In this document: positions 1 to 8,158 of the stretch, in pieces | How positions within the stretch are numbered: the stretch's first letter is position 1 | How the letters are laid out: every line of letters begins with the position of its first letter | NCBI GenBank assembly: GCA_021792795.1 | Contig: JAJYUB010000020.1 | Location: 1 to 61,471, forward strand | Direction of reading: 5' to 3' | Source: Acidobacteriota bacterium | Lineage (GTDB): Bacteria > Acidobacteriota > Terriglobia > Terriglobales > Acidobacteriaceae | Length of the DNA stretch: 61,471 nucleotides | The notes under the pieces: generated by a model | What the model saw: only the letters and a program-made list of their open reading frames with translations | Told to the model about the DNA's origin: nothing | Database searches by the model: none | Translations under genes and position numbers: made by a program

Positions 1-1
1 C

Positions 2-103
2 CTCCGCATGATCCTGAACCGGTGCAGGACTCTTTGCGCACTTTTCCTCGCCATCCTCCAACGCTTCGAAAGCCTACAGACCCTCGCTCCAACAGAAATC
101 TGA
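2..103 (+). CDS. C-terminal tail of an unidentified ORF, cut by window edge
   Basis: An open frame enters from the left edge and ends at a TGA at 101-103, giving 33 residues that are leucine- and arginine-rich (ending LQTLAPTEI). I do not recognise it. It sits directly against a transposase remnant, so it may be the end of another mobile-element ORF, but 33 residues are too few to assign. It is in the same frame as the following transposase fragment but is separated from it by the stop. Confidence 0.25.
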   Translation, partial: LRMILNRCRTLCALFLAILQRFESLQTLAPTEI

Positions 104-728
104 ATTATTCAGGGACGACTAGATATGTGGGATCCTTTCCGGCAGAGTATTGAGCAGTGGTTGCCCAAATGCCGAATCATCTATGACAAGTTCCACATCA
201 TGCAGCACGCCAACGCGGCTGTGGACGAGGTACGGCGGGCCGAGTTCTTTCGCAAGGGTGGCGCGGCACGTGCGGTGGTGAAGGGCAAACGCTGGCTGTT
301 GCTGTCGCGTTGGGTGAATCTGAGCACGCAAAAAAAGCGGCACCTTAACGCGCTGTTTGCGCTGAACCGGCGAGTGATGAAGGCCTACCTGCTGAAAGAG
401 AGCCTGGACCGGCTGTGGAGCTATACCTATGAAGGATCGATGTTGCGTTATCTGAAGAGCTGGATCGATCAACTGCGCTGGCAGCGTCTCAAGCCGATGG
501 AGAAGCTGGCCGACATGCTGCTCAATCACCTGGAGGGAATCCTGAACTACTGCCGGACCAAGGTGCGGCTGGGAGTTGTGGAGGCGGTCAACGGCAATAT
601 CAAAGCATTGCTCCGCCGCGGACGAGGCTATCGCAACCTCAACTACCTGCTCCTGAAAGCACAACGGCTAGCCGCCACGAGAACCGAATTCGTCGCTTTT
701 CAGAAAGCCGCGTAAAACGTACACTTTT
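104..728 (+). mobile_element. ISL3-type insertion sequence remnant
   Basis: The block holds the 3' part of an ISL3-type transposase gene and ends in or just after 716-728, where the interrupted ATPase frame on the other strand stops matching its family and reads into the transposase. The left boundary lies around 104-124, where unrelated sequence ends. No terminal inverted repeat pair or target duplication could be recognised, so the element is treated as a truncated copy. Boundaries are approximate. Confidence 0.6.
125..715 (+). pseudogene. ISL3 family transposase, C-terminal half
   Basis: This 196-residue product resembles the C-terminal half of ISL3 family DDE transposases. It starts at the typical DMWDPF segment, followed by YDKFHIMQHANAAVDEVRR, and ends with the conserved region VEAVNGNIKALLRRGRGYRN. 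Full-length members are about 400 residues, with an N-terminal zinc finger and helix-turn-helix that are absent here. The codon before ATG125 continues the same frame (LD-MWDPF), so the ATG is an internal methionine rather than a true start. The gene is therefore a 5'-truncated, presumably inactive transposase. It lies against a broken ATPase gene on the opposite strand. Confidence 0.8.
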
Positions 729-1398
729 CCAGTTTCTTGCCAAGAACCGTTTTGTCATCCAGATTGCCAAGGGGATTCTCGATGGTCGGTGTCACTCCGA
801 ATATCGATGCCGCTTTTGTCTCCAGGTCTAGTACTGAAGGCGGCGTAGCAGATGCTTTATTGCACTCCACAATCAACCGATCCTTGAACTTCTGCTTGTC
901 GCTGCGGTAGCCCGTCAGGGCCCCTTGGAGCTTTTCATCGTGCTTCGTCTTCACCTTCCAGCATTCGTCCCGGAACCTCGATTCGATCTCTCTCAATTCC
1001 CGACGTTTGCCGCCGGACCCATCAGGCCCTTGCAGCGTTTGTCTGAGTTGCTCGATTTTGTGGACTATTGCATCGAGCTCGGCATTGGTCTGCTTGATAT
1101 TGTTCTGGGTCTCGATGCCATGCTGGCCGAGGGTGAAGATTCCCTTCAGCTCAGAGCTTTGATTAAAGTTGGTAATTATAAAGTCGCGGTTATACACCAT
1201 GGTTTCAAGCTGTGTGCCACGGTACCAAGTCACTTTGCATGCTGGTGAGTAGCGGCTGCAGTCATCGATTAGACGAGAAACAGTAGTTTTGCCGGCTCCG
1301 TTTGGGCCGTAGATGAAGTTGATGGATGAAAGGGGGTCCATCGCCTCCACTACTCCTCCGTAACTGGCGCATCCAGCAATATCAATGCGTTCGATCAT
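700..1398 (-). pseudogene. AAA_13-type ATPase (PrrC/RloC-like N-terminus), truncated by IS
   Basis: The protein begins as a P-loop ATPase of the AAA_13 type: Walker A GPNGAGKTT at residues 31-39, then the family-typical segments VYNRDFIITNF and LKGIFTLG, followed by a coiled coil (about residues 120-180). Complete members are usually 600-800 residues and include RloC/PrrC-like anticodon nucleases and other defence ATPases. Here only about 225 residues remain. The last ten residues are read from the adjoining transposase remnant, so the Walker B and any nuclease domain are missing. The ATG at 1396-1398 has a weak upstream GGA. Base composition is less GC-rich than the housekeeping genes. Which defence family it came from cannot be told from the N-terminus alone. 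Confidence 0.7.
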
Positions 1399-1578
1399 CG
1401 GATTTCCAATGTGGACTAAATAATAGGCGCGTGCAATGGCCTTGGTGGGGATCCGCGATCAAGCATACTCTCTGCGCAGATCAATGCGCATAAATCTCAT
1501 CGCCAATATTGAGGCGCGCATTCACGGCTTGGTTGATTGGCCGTCCGCCGGTTTCGGAGATGGCCAAATTTTTTCAGT

Positions 1579-1616
1579 CCCACCCTTCGCACGGGGCGCG
1601 AAGGGTGGCGCACCCC
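1579..1616. repeat. Short hairpin repeat, family A copy 1
   Basis: CCACCCTTCGC at 1580-1590 pairs perfectly with GCGAAGGGTGG at 1598-1608, followed by CGCACCCC. It shares the architecture (stem rich in CCCA/TGGG, then GCACCC) with five other copies in the window. Confidence 0.6.
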
Positions 1617-1704
1617 GGCAGGTCCCTCGCTACGGCGATCTTCGGTCGGGATGACAAGGCTTTTTGGGCGGTGGGTTGACGGGCGGCGCGTGGGAGCGGA
1701 GTTT

Positions 1705-1753
1705 CTCTGGATTCTTCACTGCGGCCTTCCGCTGCGGCTTCGTTCAGAATGAC
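1705..1753. repeat. Partial long palindromic repeat (family B, right arm only)
   Basis: Contains CTCTGGATTCTTC and, after a GC-rich insert, CAGAATGAC, matching the right arm of the full copies at 26981, 35532 and 39300. The left arm is missing. Confidence 0.55.
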
Positions 1754-1837
1754 TGCGCGCGGACGGATGGGACGTTCGGCGAACCGCTGAGGCCCTTCGG
1801 TCGCCACGGCGGCCAGGAATGACAGGGCTTTTTTTAT

Positions 1838-1869
1838 CCCAGGTTAGCTACGCGAACCTGGGGCACCCG
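1838..1869. repeat. Short hairpin repeat, family A copy 2
   Basis: CCCAGGTT at 1838-1845 pairs with AACCTGGG at 1855-1862, followed by GCACCCG. Same design as the copies at 21557, 42378, 53006 and 59663. Confidence 0.6.
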
Positions 1870-1914
1870 GCATGGGATGTTCCGCTGGCCCAGAACATCT
1901 CTCAACATTCACAG

Positions 1915-3186
1915 CTACGAAAACTGGCCCATGTCGATGCCCAGATGGAATGTTTCTCCGTGCTGCAATAACTCTTCCCACGTGACCTCGCGGCCGAGGC
2001 GTCCGGCCATTCGGCCCAGCATTGCGCTTAGCGCCGTCTCCACGCCGGCGGCGGATTGATTGTGGTAATTTCCCGAGGCGATGCTATCGATGAAGCCGCG
2101 ATCCTTCTCCCGCTGGGCCAACGCCAGATTGTCGTTGAAGGCCCCGTTGGCGGCGAACTTGGCCGCGGCCGTCTGCGCCGCGGGTCCTCGATCGGCCCAT
2201 GTCCATGCATGGTCGCCCACGATCCGCAACGGACCGGAGTAGGGAGTCTCCGCAAAGCCCTCCGCGCCGAACATCCGCGCCGAGACGTCGAACCAGTCGT
2301 TGGGGCCGAACTGGGTGCAGGAGAAGCTGACACGGACATTTTCCGGATAGGTAAACACGATTTCATAGTTGTCCCAGGTGTTGCCGGGATGAGAAATAAT
2401 GTTTCGTCCGCCGGCGCCGCTGGCCTTGATTGGATGCGCCTGCAGCACCCAGTTGCAGATATCGATCAGATGGATGGCTTGCTCGACGATGATATCGCCG
2501 GAGAGCACAAGGTCCCAGTACCAGCGGCGAATTCGCAGTTCGTCCGCGGACATGTTGGGCATGGGAGGATACGTGGAGGCCGGCGCGTTGTAATTCGCGG
2601 CGATGGCGCCGATCTTTCCCAATGCGCCCTGCTGGATGCGACGGACGATTTCTACAAAGGGAGGCGCGCTGCGGATCTGGAAACCCACTTCGAGGCTCAC
2701 ATGCCCCTGGGCGCGCTTGCCGATCTCCAGGGCCTGCTTCGCTTGCGCAACGTCCACTCCGATGGGCTTCTCGCAGTACACGTGCTTGCCGCCGCGGACC
2801 GCGGCATCGAGATGCTGCACATGAAACCATGGCGGAGTTGAAATCTGGACAGCATCCAAGTCCGGGGAGGAAGCGACTTCCTCAAACGCCTTGTGGCCGT
2901 GGAACATCCTTTTTGGATCGACCGTCGCGTGGCCCGCCGTATTGGCGAGCTGGTCGAAGTGCGCCTTCGCAGGCCCCAGCTTGTCTGGGAACAAATCGGC
3001 AAGGGCCACCACGCGAGTGTTGGTGTCGTTCGCAAACGATGTTGCCACGGAAGTCCCGCGCGAGCCGCAGCCCAACAACGCCAGCCGTACCGCCGAATTC
3101 GCTTCATAACCGAACACCGTTCGCGGCCTCAACAGCAATAATCCTGAAGCGGCGGCGGCAGACCCGACAAATTTTCTTCTATCCAT
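1915..3186 (-). CDS. Gfo/Idh/MocA family oxidoreductase, Tat-exported
   Basis: A 423-residue NAD(P)-dependent oxidoreductase of the Gfo/Idh/MocA family. The N-terminus MDRRKFVGSAAAASG is a twin-arginine signal, so export to the periplasm is predicted. The Rossmann segment RLALLGCGSRG lies at about residues 34-44 and the family-defining EKPIG at 139-143, giving the lysine that assists hydride transfer. The substrate is probably a sugar or inositol derivative but is not readable from sequence. An AGGAG lies about 10 bases before the ATG. The gene follows an exported TIM-barrel isomerase with a 17-base gap, so the two are probably one operon acting on the same carbohydrate. Secreted pairs of this kind are common in Acidobacteria and Planctomycetes. 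Confidence 0.9.
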   Translation of the reverse strand: MDRRKFVGSAAAASGLLLLRPRTVFGYEANSAVRLALLGCGSRGTSVATSFANDTNTRVVALADLFPDKLGPAKAHFDQLANTAGHATVDPKRMFHGHKAFEEVASSPDLDAVQISTPPWFHVQHLDAAVRGGKHVYCEKPIGVDVAQAKQALEIGKRAQGHVSLEVGFQIRSAPPFVEIVRRIQQGALGKIGAIAANYNAPASTYPPMPNMSADELRIRRWYWDLVLSGDIIVEQAIHLIDICNWVLQAHPIKASGAGGRNIISHPGNTWDNYEIVFTYPENVRVSFSCTQFGPNDWFDVSARMFGAEGFAETPYSGPLRIVGDHAWTWADRGPAAQTAAAKFAANGAFNDNLALAQREKDRGFIDSIASGNYHNQSAAGVETALSAMLGRMAGRLGREVTWEELLQHGETFHLGIDMGQFS

Positions 3187-3203
3187 GGCAAAACACTCCT
3201 GGG

Positions 3204-4232
3204 TTACGTTGGATTGGAATGGACGCGGGTTGGATTGGCGCGTACCTGGGCAAGGACCCGTTCAAGATACATTTTCTCGTGCATCACGTCTTTCATTTGT
3301 TGCGGGCCGGAGGTCTCGCGCTCAATGGTGATCGCGCCCTGGTAGCCCAGTTTCTGGAGTTTGGAAAACACCTGCGGAAAATCGACGCGACCCGTGCCGA
3401 TCAACACTTCCTTGCCCAATCGCATCGGATCGGTCGGCCACATTCCATCCTTGGCGTGGACGCTGCGGACGTGCTGGCCGATCATGTCCACCGCATCGAC
3501 CGGATTGGCTTTTCCGTAGAGAACCAGGTTCGCGGTATCGAGGCCTACGCCGAGGTTCGGCTGGTTGACATCGAGGATTGCCCGCGACATGGTGGTCGGC
3601 GTCTCCTGGCCGGTCTCCATCAGGAAGTCCTGACCGTTCCCGGCGCAATGGATGGCAACCTCGCGAATGGCCTGCACAGCCGGGGCGTAGAGCGGATCTC
3701 TCGGATTCTCCGGCAGGAAGCCGCAATGGGTCTGGAGGCGCGGAATGCCCATGCGTTTGGCGAAGTCGGACGTCTGCTTCAGGGCGTCGGTCCGCGCGGC
3801 GCGTGTCGCGGGCGGCACCAGGCCGATGGTCGCGGGTCCATCCAGAAAATCCCAAACCAGGCGTCCCGGGCCAACGATCTCGACGCTGGTTGCCGTCACG
3901 CCATATTTTTCCAGCAGCGCGCTCAATTGCCGCGCGCCCGATGCGCTGAACCTTCCAATGTAGTCATCGAGGCTCAGGAAGCAATTCGAGATCCCCAACT
4001 GTTTCACTCGCGCGATGGCCGCTTCCGGGCGGTCGTACGCGGGCGCAATCATAAGGCCGATCGCCATCGGCTGGACGCCGCGCTGTCTCGCGGTTGCGTT
4101 CGGCGATCCAGCGGCCGTCGGGGGGAATGTCGTAGCGGCGGACGACTCGTTGCCAACGAAGACGCTGGCAAAGACCCGCGATTGCAGCATTGTCGCTCCG
4201 ATGGCGGCGCTCAGAACATCTCTACGACGCAT
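3204..4232 (-). CDS. Sugar phosphate isomerase/epimerase-like TIM barrel, Tat signal
   Basis: A 342-residue protein of the xylose isomerase-like TIM barrel (AP endonuclease 2) superfamily. It begins MRRRDVLSAAIGATM, a twin-arginine type signal. Likely metal-binding stretches include FLMETGQETP, GLDTANLVLYGK, VHAKDG and TIERE, which supply the Glu, Asp and His ligands usual in this fold. A TTG two codons upstream is open, but the ATG at 4230-4232 is preferred because GAGGAG sits about 7 bases upstream. It is first in a probable operon with the Gfo/Idh oxidoreductase. It may isomerise or epimerise the keto-sugar produced or used by that enzyme; the exact substrate is unknown. Confidence 0.8.
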   Translation of the reverse strand: MRRRDVLSAAIGATMLQSRVFASVFVGNESSAATTFPPTAAGSPNATARQRGVQPMAIGLMIAPAYDRPEAAIARVKQLGISNCFLSLDDYIGRFSASGARQLSALLEKYGVTATSVEIVGPGRLVWDFLDGPATIGLVPPATRAARTDALKQTSDFAKRMGIPRLQTHCGFLPENPRDPLYAPAVQAIREVAIHCAGNGQDFLMETGQETPTTMSRAILDVNQPNLGVGLDTANLVLYGKANPVDAVDMIGQHVRSVHAKDGMWPTDPMRLGKEVLIGTGRVDFPQVFSKLQKLGYQGAITIERETSGPQQMKDVMHEKMYLERVLAQVRANPTRVHSNPT

Positions 4233-4339
4233 GTTCAACTCCTCTCACGACCATCTCTCCACGTCTATTCCTCGCTCATCCGTCTTACAAACATTGGCGC
4301 GCGATACAGCCGGACCGCGAGGCGGACTTCTATTCCTCG

Positions 4340-5779
4340 CTATTGTCTCAGGCGGCGCAGCGCGAGTTTCGCCGCGTTGTGGCCGCACATGCCATGCACT
4401 CCGCCGCCGGGCGGGGTTGAAGATGAGCAGAGATAGATATTTTTGTCCGAGGTCGCATAGTGCCGCCAGGTGGGACGAAAAAAAAACTGGCGAAAATCGA
4501 CCGCGCCTCCGCCGATATCTCCTCCAACCAGGTTTGCGTCCATGGCTTCCAGTTCTGCGGGAGACCAAGTCCGGCGCGCCAGAATGCAGTCGCGAAATCC
4601 TGGGGCGAAACGCTCGATCTGCGCTTCCACTCGCTCCAGCATGTTGAACGTCGAGCCATTGGGAACGTGACAATACGCCCATGCAATATGCTTGCCCGCG
4701 GGAGCGCGCGAGGGATCGAACAACGTCGGCTGCGACAACAGAACGAATGGCCGCTCCGCAGGCTTCCCGCCTGCCATGGCGGCTTCCGACGCGGCAATCT
4801 CCGCCATGCTGCCGCCCAGATGCACGGTCGCGGCGCGCAGACATTCCGCCGCCTTCCACGGAACCGGAGACGACAGCGCGTAATCAACTTTGAAAATGCC
4901 TGGACCGTATCGAAATTTTTCCAGCCGGCGGCGATACTGGGACGACAGTTTCCCTTGCGAGAGACGCAGCAACTGGCGCGGAGTAATGTCGCACATCGTG
5001 ATGTCGCAGTTTGGAAGCTGATCGAAGCTGGCAATGCGAGTGGCGGCAACGATGTTCCCGCCCAACCGGGCAAGGTGCGCGGACAAGGCATCGGTGATGG
5101 CCTGAGCGCCGCCGCGCGGAACGGGCCAGCCGACCGCGTGCGCGGCGGCCCCGAGCACCAGGCCGAACGATGCGCTGAGCGGTTGGCCCAGGCCCAAAAA
5201 CGAGTGCGCCGCAAGGCCAGCGAACAGGGCGCGTGTTCGTTCATCGCGAAATCTTCTACGCGCAACAAAAGTTGCGGGAGCAAGAGCATCCTGCGCGAAT
5301 TTTGCCAGCAGGAAAGGATGACTCGGTATGCGAAACAGAGGCCGCAGAATGTCCTGCGCGAATTCCGGCCAATGGTCCGACAACGGGGCCATTAAATTGC
5401 GCCAGGCGCGGCCGTCCTCTCCCAGCGCAGTTTGTGCGTCGTCCAGATTGCGCTCCAACGCGATCGCGGCGCCATCGTCGAAGGGATGCGCCAGGGGCGC
5501 GGGCGAATGGACCCACTCCAGGCCGTAGTCCGCCAGAGGCAGCGAACGGAAGAACGGCGACCCGGCGGCCATGGGATGAACGGCGGAACCGAAGTCGTGA
5601 TGAAAACCAGGGAGCGTCAATTCCATGGTTCGGGCCGCGCCGCCCGGCTGCGCTTCGGCTTCGAACACGTCCACCCGCATCCCCGCCTGGGCCAGCACGA
5701 TCGCGGCCGAAAGACCATTTGGCCCAGCGCCGATCACGCAAGCTTTCCGGCGCCGAGCGTCGCGAGGGGCTTTGACCAT
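4340..5779 (-). CDS. FAD-dependent oxidoreductase, phytoene desaturase type
   Basis: A 479-residue NAD(P)/FAD-dependent oxidoreductase. An N-terminal dinucleotide-binding motif GAGPNGLSAA begins near residue 18 and is followed by the acidic strand end VFEAEAQPGGAAR, as in the CrtI/phytoene dehydrogenase-related group. The C-terminal GGGVHGMCGHNAA is the second FAD-contacting segment typical of the family. The frame is open far upstream, but the ATG at 5777-5779 is chosen because it starts just before the FAD motif and leaves 10 bases after the preceding gene. No carotenoid genes lie nearby, so a desaturase role in carotenoid synthesis is not supported; it could act on another lipid or polyketide. 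Probably cotranscribed with the lipase maturation factor-like gene upstream. Confidence 0.85.
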   Translation of the reverse strand: MVKAPRDARRRKACVIGAGPNGLSAAIVLAQAGMRVDVFEAEAQPGGAARTMELTLPGFHHDFGSAVHPMAAGSPFFRSLPLADYGLEWVHSPAPLAHPFDDGAAIALERNLDDAQTALGEDGRAWRNLMAPLSDHWPEFAQDILRPLFRIPSHPFLLAKFAQDALAPATFVARRRFRDERTRALFAGLAAHSFLGLGQPLSASFGLVLGAAAHAVGWPVPRGGAQAITDALSAHLARLGGNIVAATRIASFDQLPNCDITMCDITPRQLLRLSQGKLSSQYRRRLEKFRYGPGIFKVDYALSSPVPWKAAECLRAATVHLGGSMAEIAASEAAMAGGKPAERPFVLLSQPTLFDPSRAPAGKHIAWAYCHVPNGSTFNMLERVEAQIERFAPGFRDCILARRTWSPAELEAMDANLVGGDIGGGAVDFRQFFFRPTWRHYATSDKNIYLCSSSTPPGGGVHGMCGHNAAKLALRRLRQ

Positions 5780-5789
5780 ATTTTGAACT

Positions 5790-7445
5790 CTACTGCGGCG
5801 GGGCCATCGTCTCCGGCGTTGCCTCTTGCGCAGGTCCATTCTCCCGCACCATGCCAAATTTCCCGTCCGGCCCAATCGCCAACGTGGGGGCATAAGCGCC
5901 CAGAAGCAGACGCCGCCACCAGTCTCCCGTCGCCCGCTTCTCGTCGATGGTCGTGAACCAGTATTGCCAAAGCACGGCGCGCACCATGCGTGGAGGATGG
6001 CGCGGAAATGGATTGCCGGCAAACAACGACAGCACGGCTGGATCGTTGGTCAGCAACAACTCTTCCGTCCGCGGCACGATCGGATATTGTGTCCACGACC
6101 CCAGCGACGCGAACCAAAGGTTCCAGTCGAACCGGGGTTGATAGGGCGCGTAGATGCCGGGGGCCTGCGCCAGGGCCTGCGGCTTGTTGCGGAATGGATA
6201 GGCAACCCAGGTCTGGCCGTCGTCGGAACCTTGAAATTCGATTTCATAGCGGTTGGGCGTCATCACCGCGAACAACCCGTATGGATTGGCGATGCGAAAG
6301 GGCTGCAATGCTGCGAGGGGCGCGGTCGGCAGCGGAATGCCGCGCCAGAACATTTGCAGCATCGGCACGGTCGTCGCGTAGAAAATCCAGCCGAGCATCA
6401 CCGCCGTGGCAGCCAAACCCGCCGAACGAAGATGCCGGCGAAATCCCGAGGTCTTCGTGGAGGCGGACGCTTCGTTGGCGGCGCTCTCCGCGCCGGTCCC
6501 GCTTTCTGTCGCGGCTTTGCTGGCGGCGACCTTGAACTGCCACGGCGCAGGCACGAAGCGCATGAGAAAGCGGTCGTCCAGCAGGAGGAAGCCGAGGGCC
6601 AGCACAATGTAATTCAGGAACGCGTAGTTGGCCGTGAGAATGACGACGATCTGCCACGGCGTCACAATGAAAAAACAGACGATGCGCCAGCGGCGCGGCA
6701 GAAACAGCATCCATACCAGCACCAGTTCCAGCGCCAGCGTGGCCACGACAGTGGAGGCCTGAAACCAGTGCGGCAGGTGCTGCACATACCAGCCAATCCA
6801 CGTGGGCAGCGGACCGTTCTGGTAGTACTGGTCCATGGCGGTCAGGTGTCGCCACTGGGGATCTCCGCTGGCGAGTTTCACCACGCCCGACTCAAAATAG
6901 ATCCGGAACCATTCCCACAGCAAAAGAAAGAGACTGGCGCGCACCGGCGGACTTTGCCTTCCCCAACCGGGGAAAAATCCCGTGGGCGCGAAGAAAAGGC
7001 AGAGAAAGCCGGCCTCCAGCAACATGCCGTCGGACTGATAGCCGGAAAAGTCCCCGGCGGCGCTGACGAAGGAGAGGAAGCAGACGAAACAAACGGCCAG
7101 CATGGCGCGCGGCCAAACATTCGCGGCAACCAGCAGCGAGGCCGCAATGCCGACCCAGCAAATTGCCATCAGCATGTGGGAGCTGCTGGAGAGCCATAGC
7201 AGCGTCGGGGCATACCAGAAGCGCAGCGGGCCCAGACCGGACGCAACCTCGGAAAGATATTGACCGGCGGGAAGAATTCCGCGCGGCCCGATCAGACCGC
7301 GAATCTGGAAGAGGAGCGAATAAAACGCGGAAAAATAGATCAGCCCCAGGGCGCGCAGAAAGATCCAACGCGAAATATGGCGGTCGGGCACACCCTGTTC
7401 GGAGTCGAACCAGCGGCGGATTGTACGTACGGGAGCCCTATACAT
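5790..7445 (-). CDS. Lipase maturation factor (LMF1) family membrane protein
   Basis: A 551-residue multi-pass membrane protein. The segment from about residue 175 (WFRIYFESGVVKLASGDP, then HLTAMDQYYQNGPLPTWIGW) is the signature of the lipase maturation factor family, known in animals as an ER chaperone for secreted lipases; bacterial members are uncharacterised. Several hydrophobic helices span residues 27-300, and a soluble C-terminal domain with WNLWFASLG follows. The gene carries the unusual structured leader at 7451-7566, which contains its likely ribosome site GGAGG (about 13 bases before ATG). A VKOR-like thiol oxidase gene lies just upstream, which could fit oxidative folding of exported proteins. 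That link is inference. Confidence 0.8.
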   Translation of the reverse strand: MYRAPVRTIRRWFDSEQGVPDRHISRWIFLRALGLIYFSAFYSLLFQIRGLIGPRGILPAGQYLSEVASGLGPLRFWYAPTLLWLSSSSHMLMAICWVGIAASLLVAANVWPRAMLAVCFVCFLSFVSAAGDFSGYQSDGMLLEAGFLCLFFAPTGFFPGWGRQSPPVRASLFLLLWEWFRIYFESGVVKLASGDPQWRHLTAMDQYYQNGPLPTWIGWYVQHLPHWFQASTVVATLALELVLVWMLFLPRRWRIVCFFIVTPWQIVVILTANYAFLNYIVLALGFLLLDDRFLMRFVPAPWQFKVAASKAATESGTGAESAANEASASTKTSGFRRHLRSAGLAATAVMLGWIFYATTVPMLQMFWRGIPLPTAPLAALQPFRIANPYGLFAVMTPNRYEIEFQGSDDGQTWVAYPFRNKPQALAQAPGIYAPYQPRFDWNLWFASLGSWTQYPIVPRTEELLLTNDPAVLSLFAGNPFPRHPPRMVRAVLWQYWFTTIDEKRATGDWWRRLLLGAYAPTLAIGPDGKFGMVRENGPAQEATPETMAPPQ

Positions 7446-7450
7446 CGACG

Positions 7451-7566
7451 AGACCGGTCCTCCTGATGCTATAGATTGCGAAGATCGTTCAGTGCGGCCT
7501 TTTTTTTAAGGAAAGGCCACGAATCGAGGTTGTCTCCACGCCAGATACCTTCAGGAGAACCGGTCT
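7451..7566 (-). ncRNA. Candidate cis-regulatory leader RNA, copy 1
   Basis: Read on the minus strand, the 116-base leader begins AGACCGGTTCTCCTGA and ends TCAGGAGGACCGGTCT. These ends pair over 16 positions with one G-U, closing a long terminal stem. The 3' arm contains GGAGG, the presumed Shine-Dalgarno of the following membrane-protein gene, so the stem would mask it. An internal hairpin (7496-7518, GGCC ends with an A-rich loop) and the conserved 3' segment TATAGCATC lie between. A perfect TATAAT at 7572-7577 would start transcription at or next to the first paired base. A second copy with the same layout is at 31833-31944. Not matched to a known riboswitch class by eye. Confidence 0.55.
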
Positions 7567-7571
7567 AGCGA

Positions 7572-7577
7572 ATTATA
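7572..7577 (-). promoter_or_regulatory. -10 box upstream of the leader RNA
   Basis: Minus-strand TATAAT, a perfect consensus -10 hexamer, ends six bases before the AGACCGG that opens the leader, the expected distance to a start point. No good -35 hexamer is visible 17 bases upstream (TGTGTC). Confidence 0.5.
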
Positions 7578-7645
7578 GCGGATGCAGCCATCCCGACACA
7601 TGGGACGATGAGAAACGCAAAGGCGCTCTGCCGAAAACAGCAGGC

Positions 7646-8137
7646 TCAAACTGGATGCGCCTGCCCGGCGTCTCGCATCTTTCGCGCGAAATACACCAGA
7701 CCCGCCGTCGCAACCGCCGCGCCCATACACCAGGAGCAGATGCGCCCATGATCCGCGATTTGCTTGCGAACGCTTCGAATCGCCATGGTCGCATCCAGCG
7801 CCAGCTTGACGCGCAACGCTTTTCGCACCAGGGGCCGCTCCGGCTGCGCGGCCAACAGCAGCGCCAGTGTGACGCCATAGCTGGCCAGACCCAGCACCCC
7901 GTCCGGAATGCCGAGATGGTAAGCGTCCTTCGACGTGACAACTCGCTTCGAGTGGAACAGGCGGCCCGGAGGGTCGGGCAAGTCCTTCATGATACGGAGC
8001 TGCACCAGCGCCACGGGCACCAGCGATGCCATGGCGGCGCAACAACAGGCAATCGCCATGCCCTTGTGGAGCGGGCACACTTTTGCCAGGGCTGCTGGGT
8101 TGCCGCCTGGTTTTTCGACGGCCAGTTCGAGCGGCAT
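7646..8137 (-). CDS. VKOR-like (vitamin K epoxide reductase family) membrane protein
   Basis: A 163-residue integral membrane protein with the VKOR core: a first hydrophobic helix (about residues 25-47), then HLGIPDGVLGLASYG starting helix two (residues 74-97), and the active-site motif CSWC at 134-137 inside the last helix. Bacterial VKORs oxidise quinone and drive disulfide formation with DsbA-like partners. The loop between helices one and two, which normally carries a second cysteine pair that shuttles electrons, has none here (residues 50-73), so the redox relay must differ. It starts 21 bases after the SDR stop, with GGAAG before the ATG, and is probably cotranscribed with the SDR. Confidence 0.7.
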   Translation of the reverse strand: MPLELAVEKPGGNPAALAKVCPLHKGMAIACCCAAMASLVPVALVQLRIMKDLPDPPGRLFHSKRVVTSKDAYHLGIPDGVLGLASYGVTLALLLAAQPERPLVRKALRVKLALDATMAIRSVRKQIADHGRICSWCMGAAVATAGLVYFARKMRDAGQAHPV

Positions 8138-8158
8138 AGGTTTACTTCCTTGTCACGA

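Larger units (their letters stand above)
1399..1914. other. Gene-free stretch with repeat debris
   Basis: No credible gene is present in these roughly 515 bases; short open frames lack ribosome sites and family features. The stretch holds two members of the short GGGGCACCC hairpin family (1579-1616 and 1838-1869), half of a long palindromic repeat (1705-1753), and a diverged fragment at about 1796-1825 resembling the right arm of the repeat at 26981-27084 (shared CTTCGGTCGCCACGGCG). It separates the mobile edge from the metabolic genes. Confidence 0.6.

Noticed and set aside
1436-1752. 72- and 71-codon plus-strand frames near the left edge
   Set aside because: They overlap repeat fragments and each other, with no coding features.
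2622-4436. 604-codon plus-strand frame opposite the Gfo/Idh and isomerase genes
   Set aside because: It is antisense to two well-recognised minus-strand genes, has low-complexity Arg/Pro-rich composition and no family motif. High-GC genomes produce such shadows.
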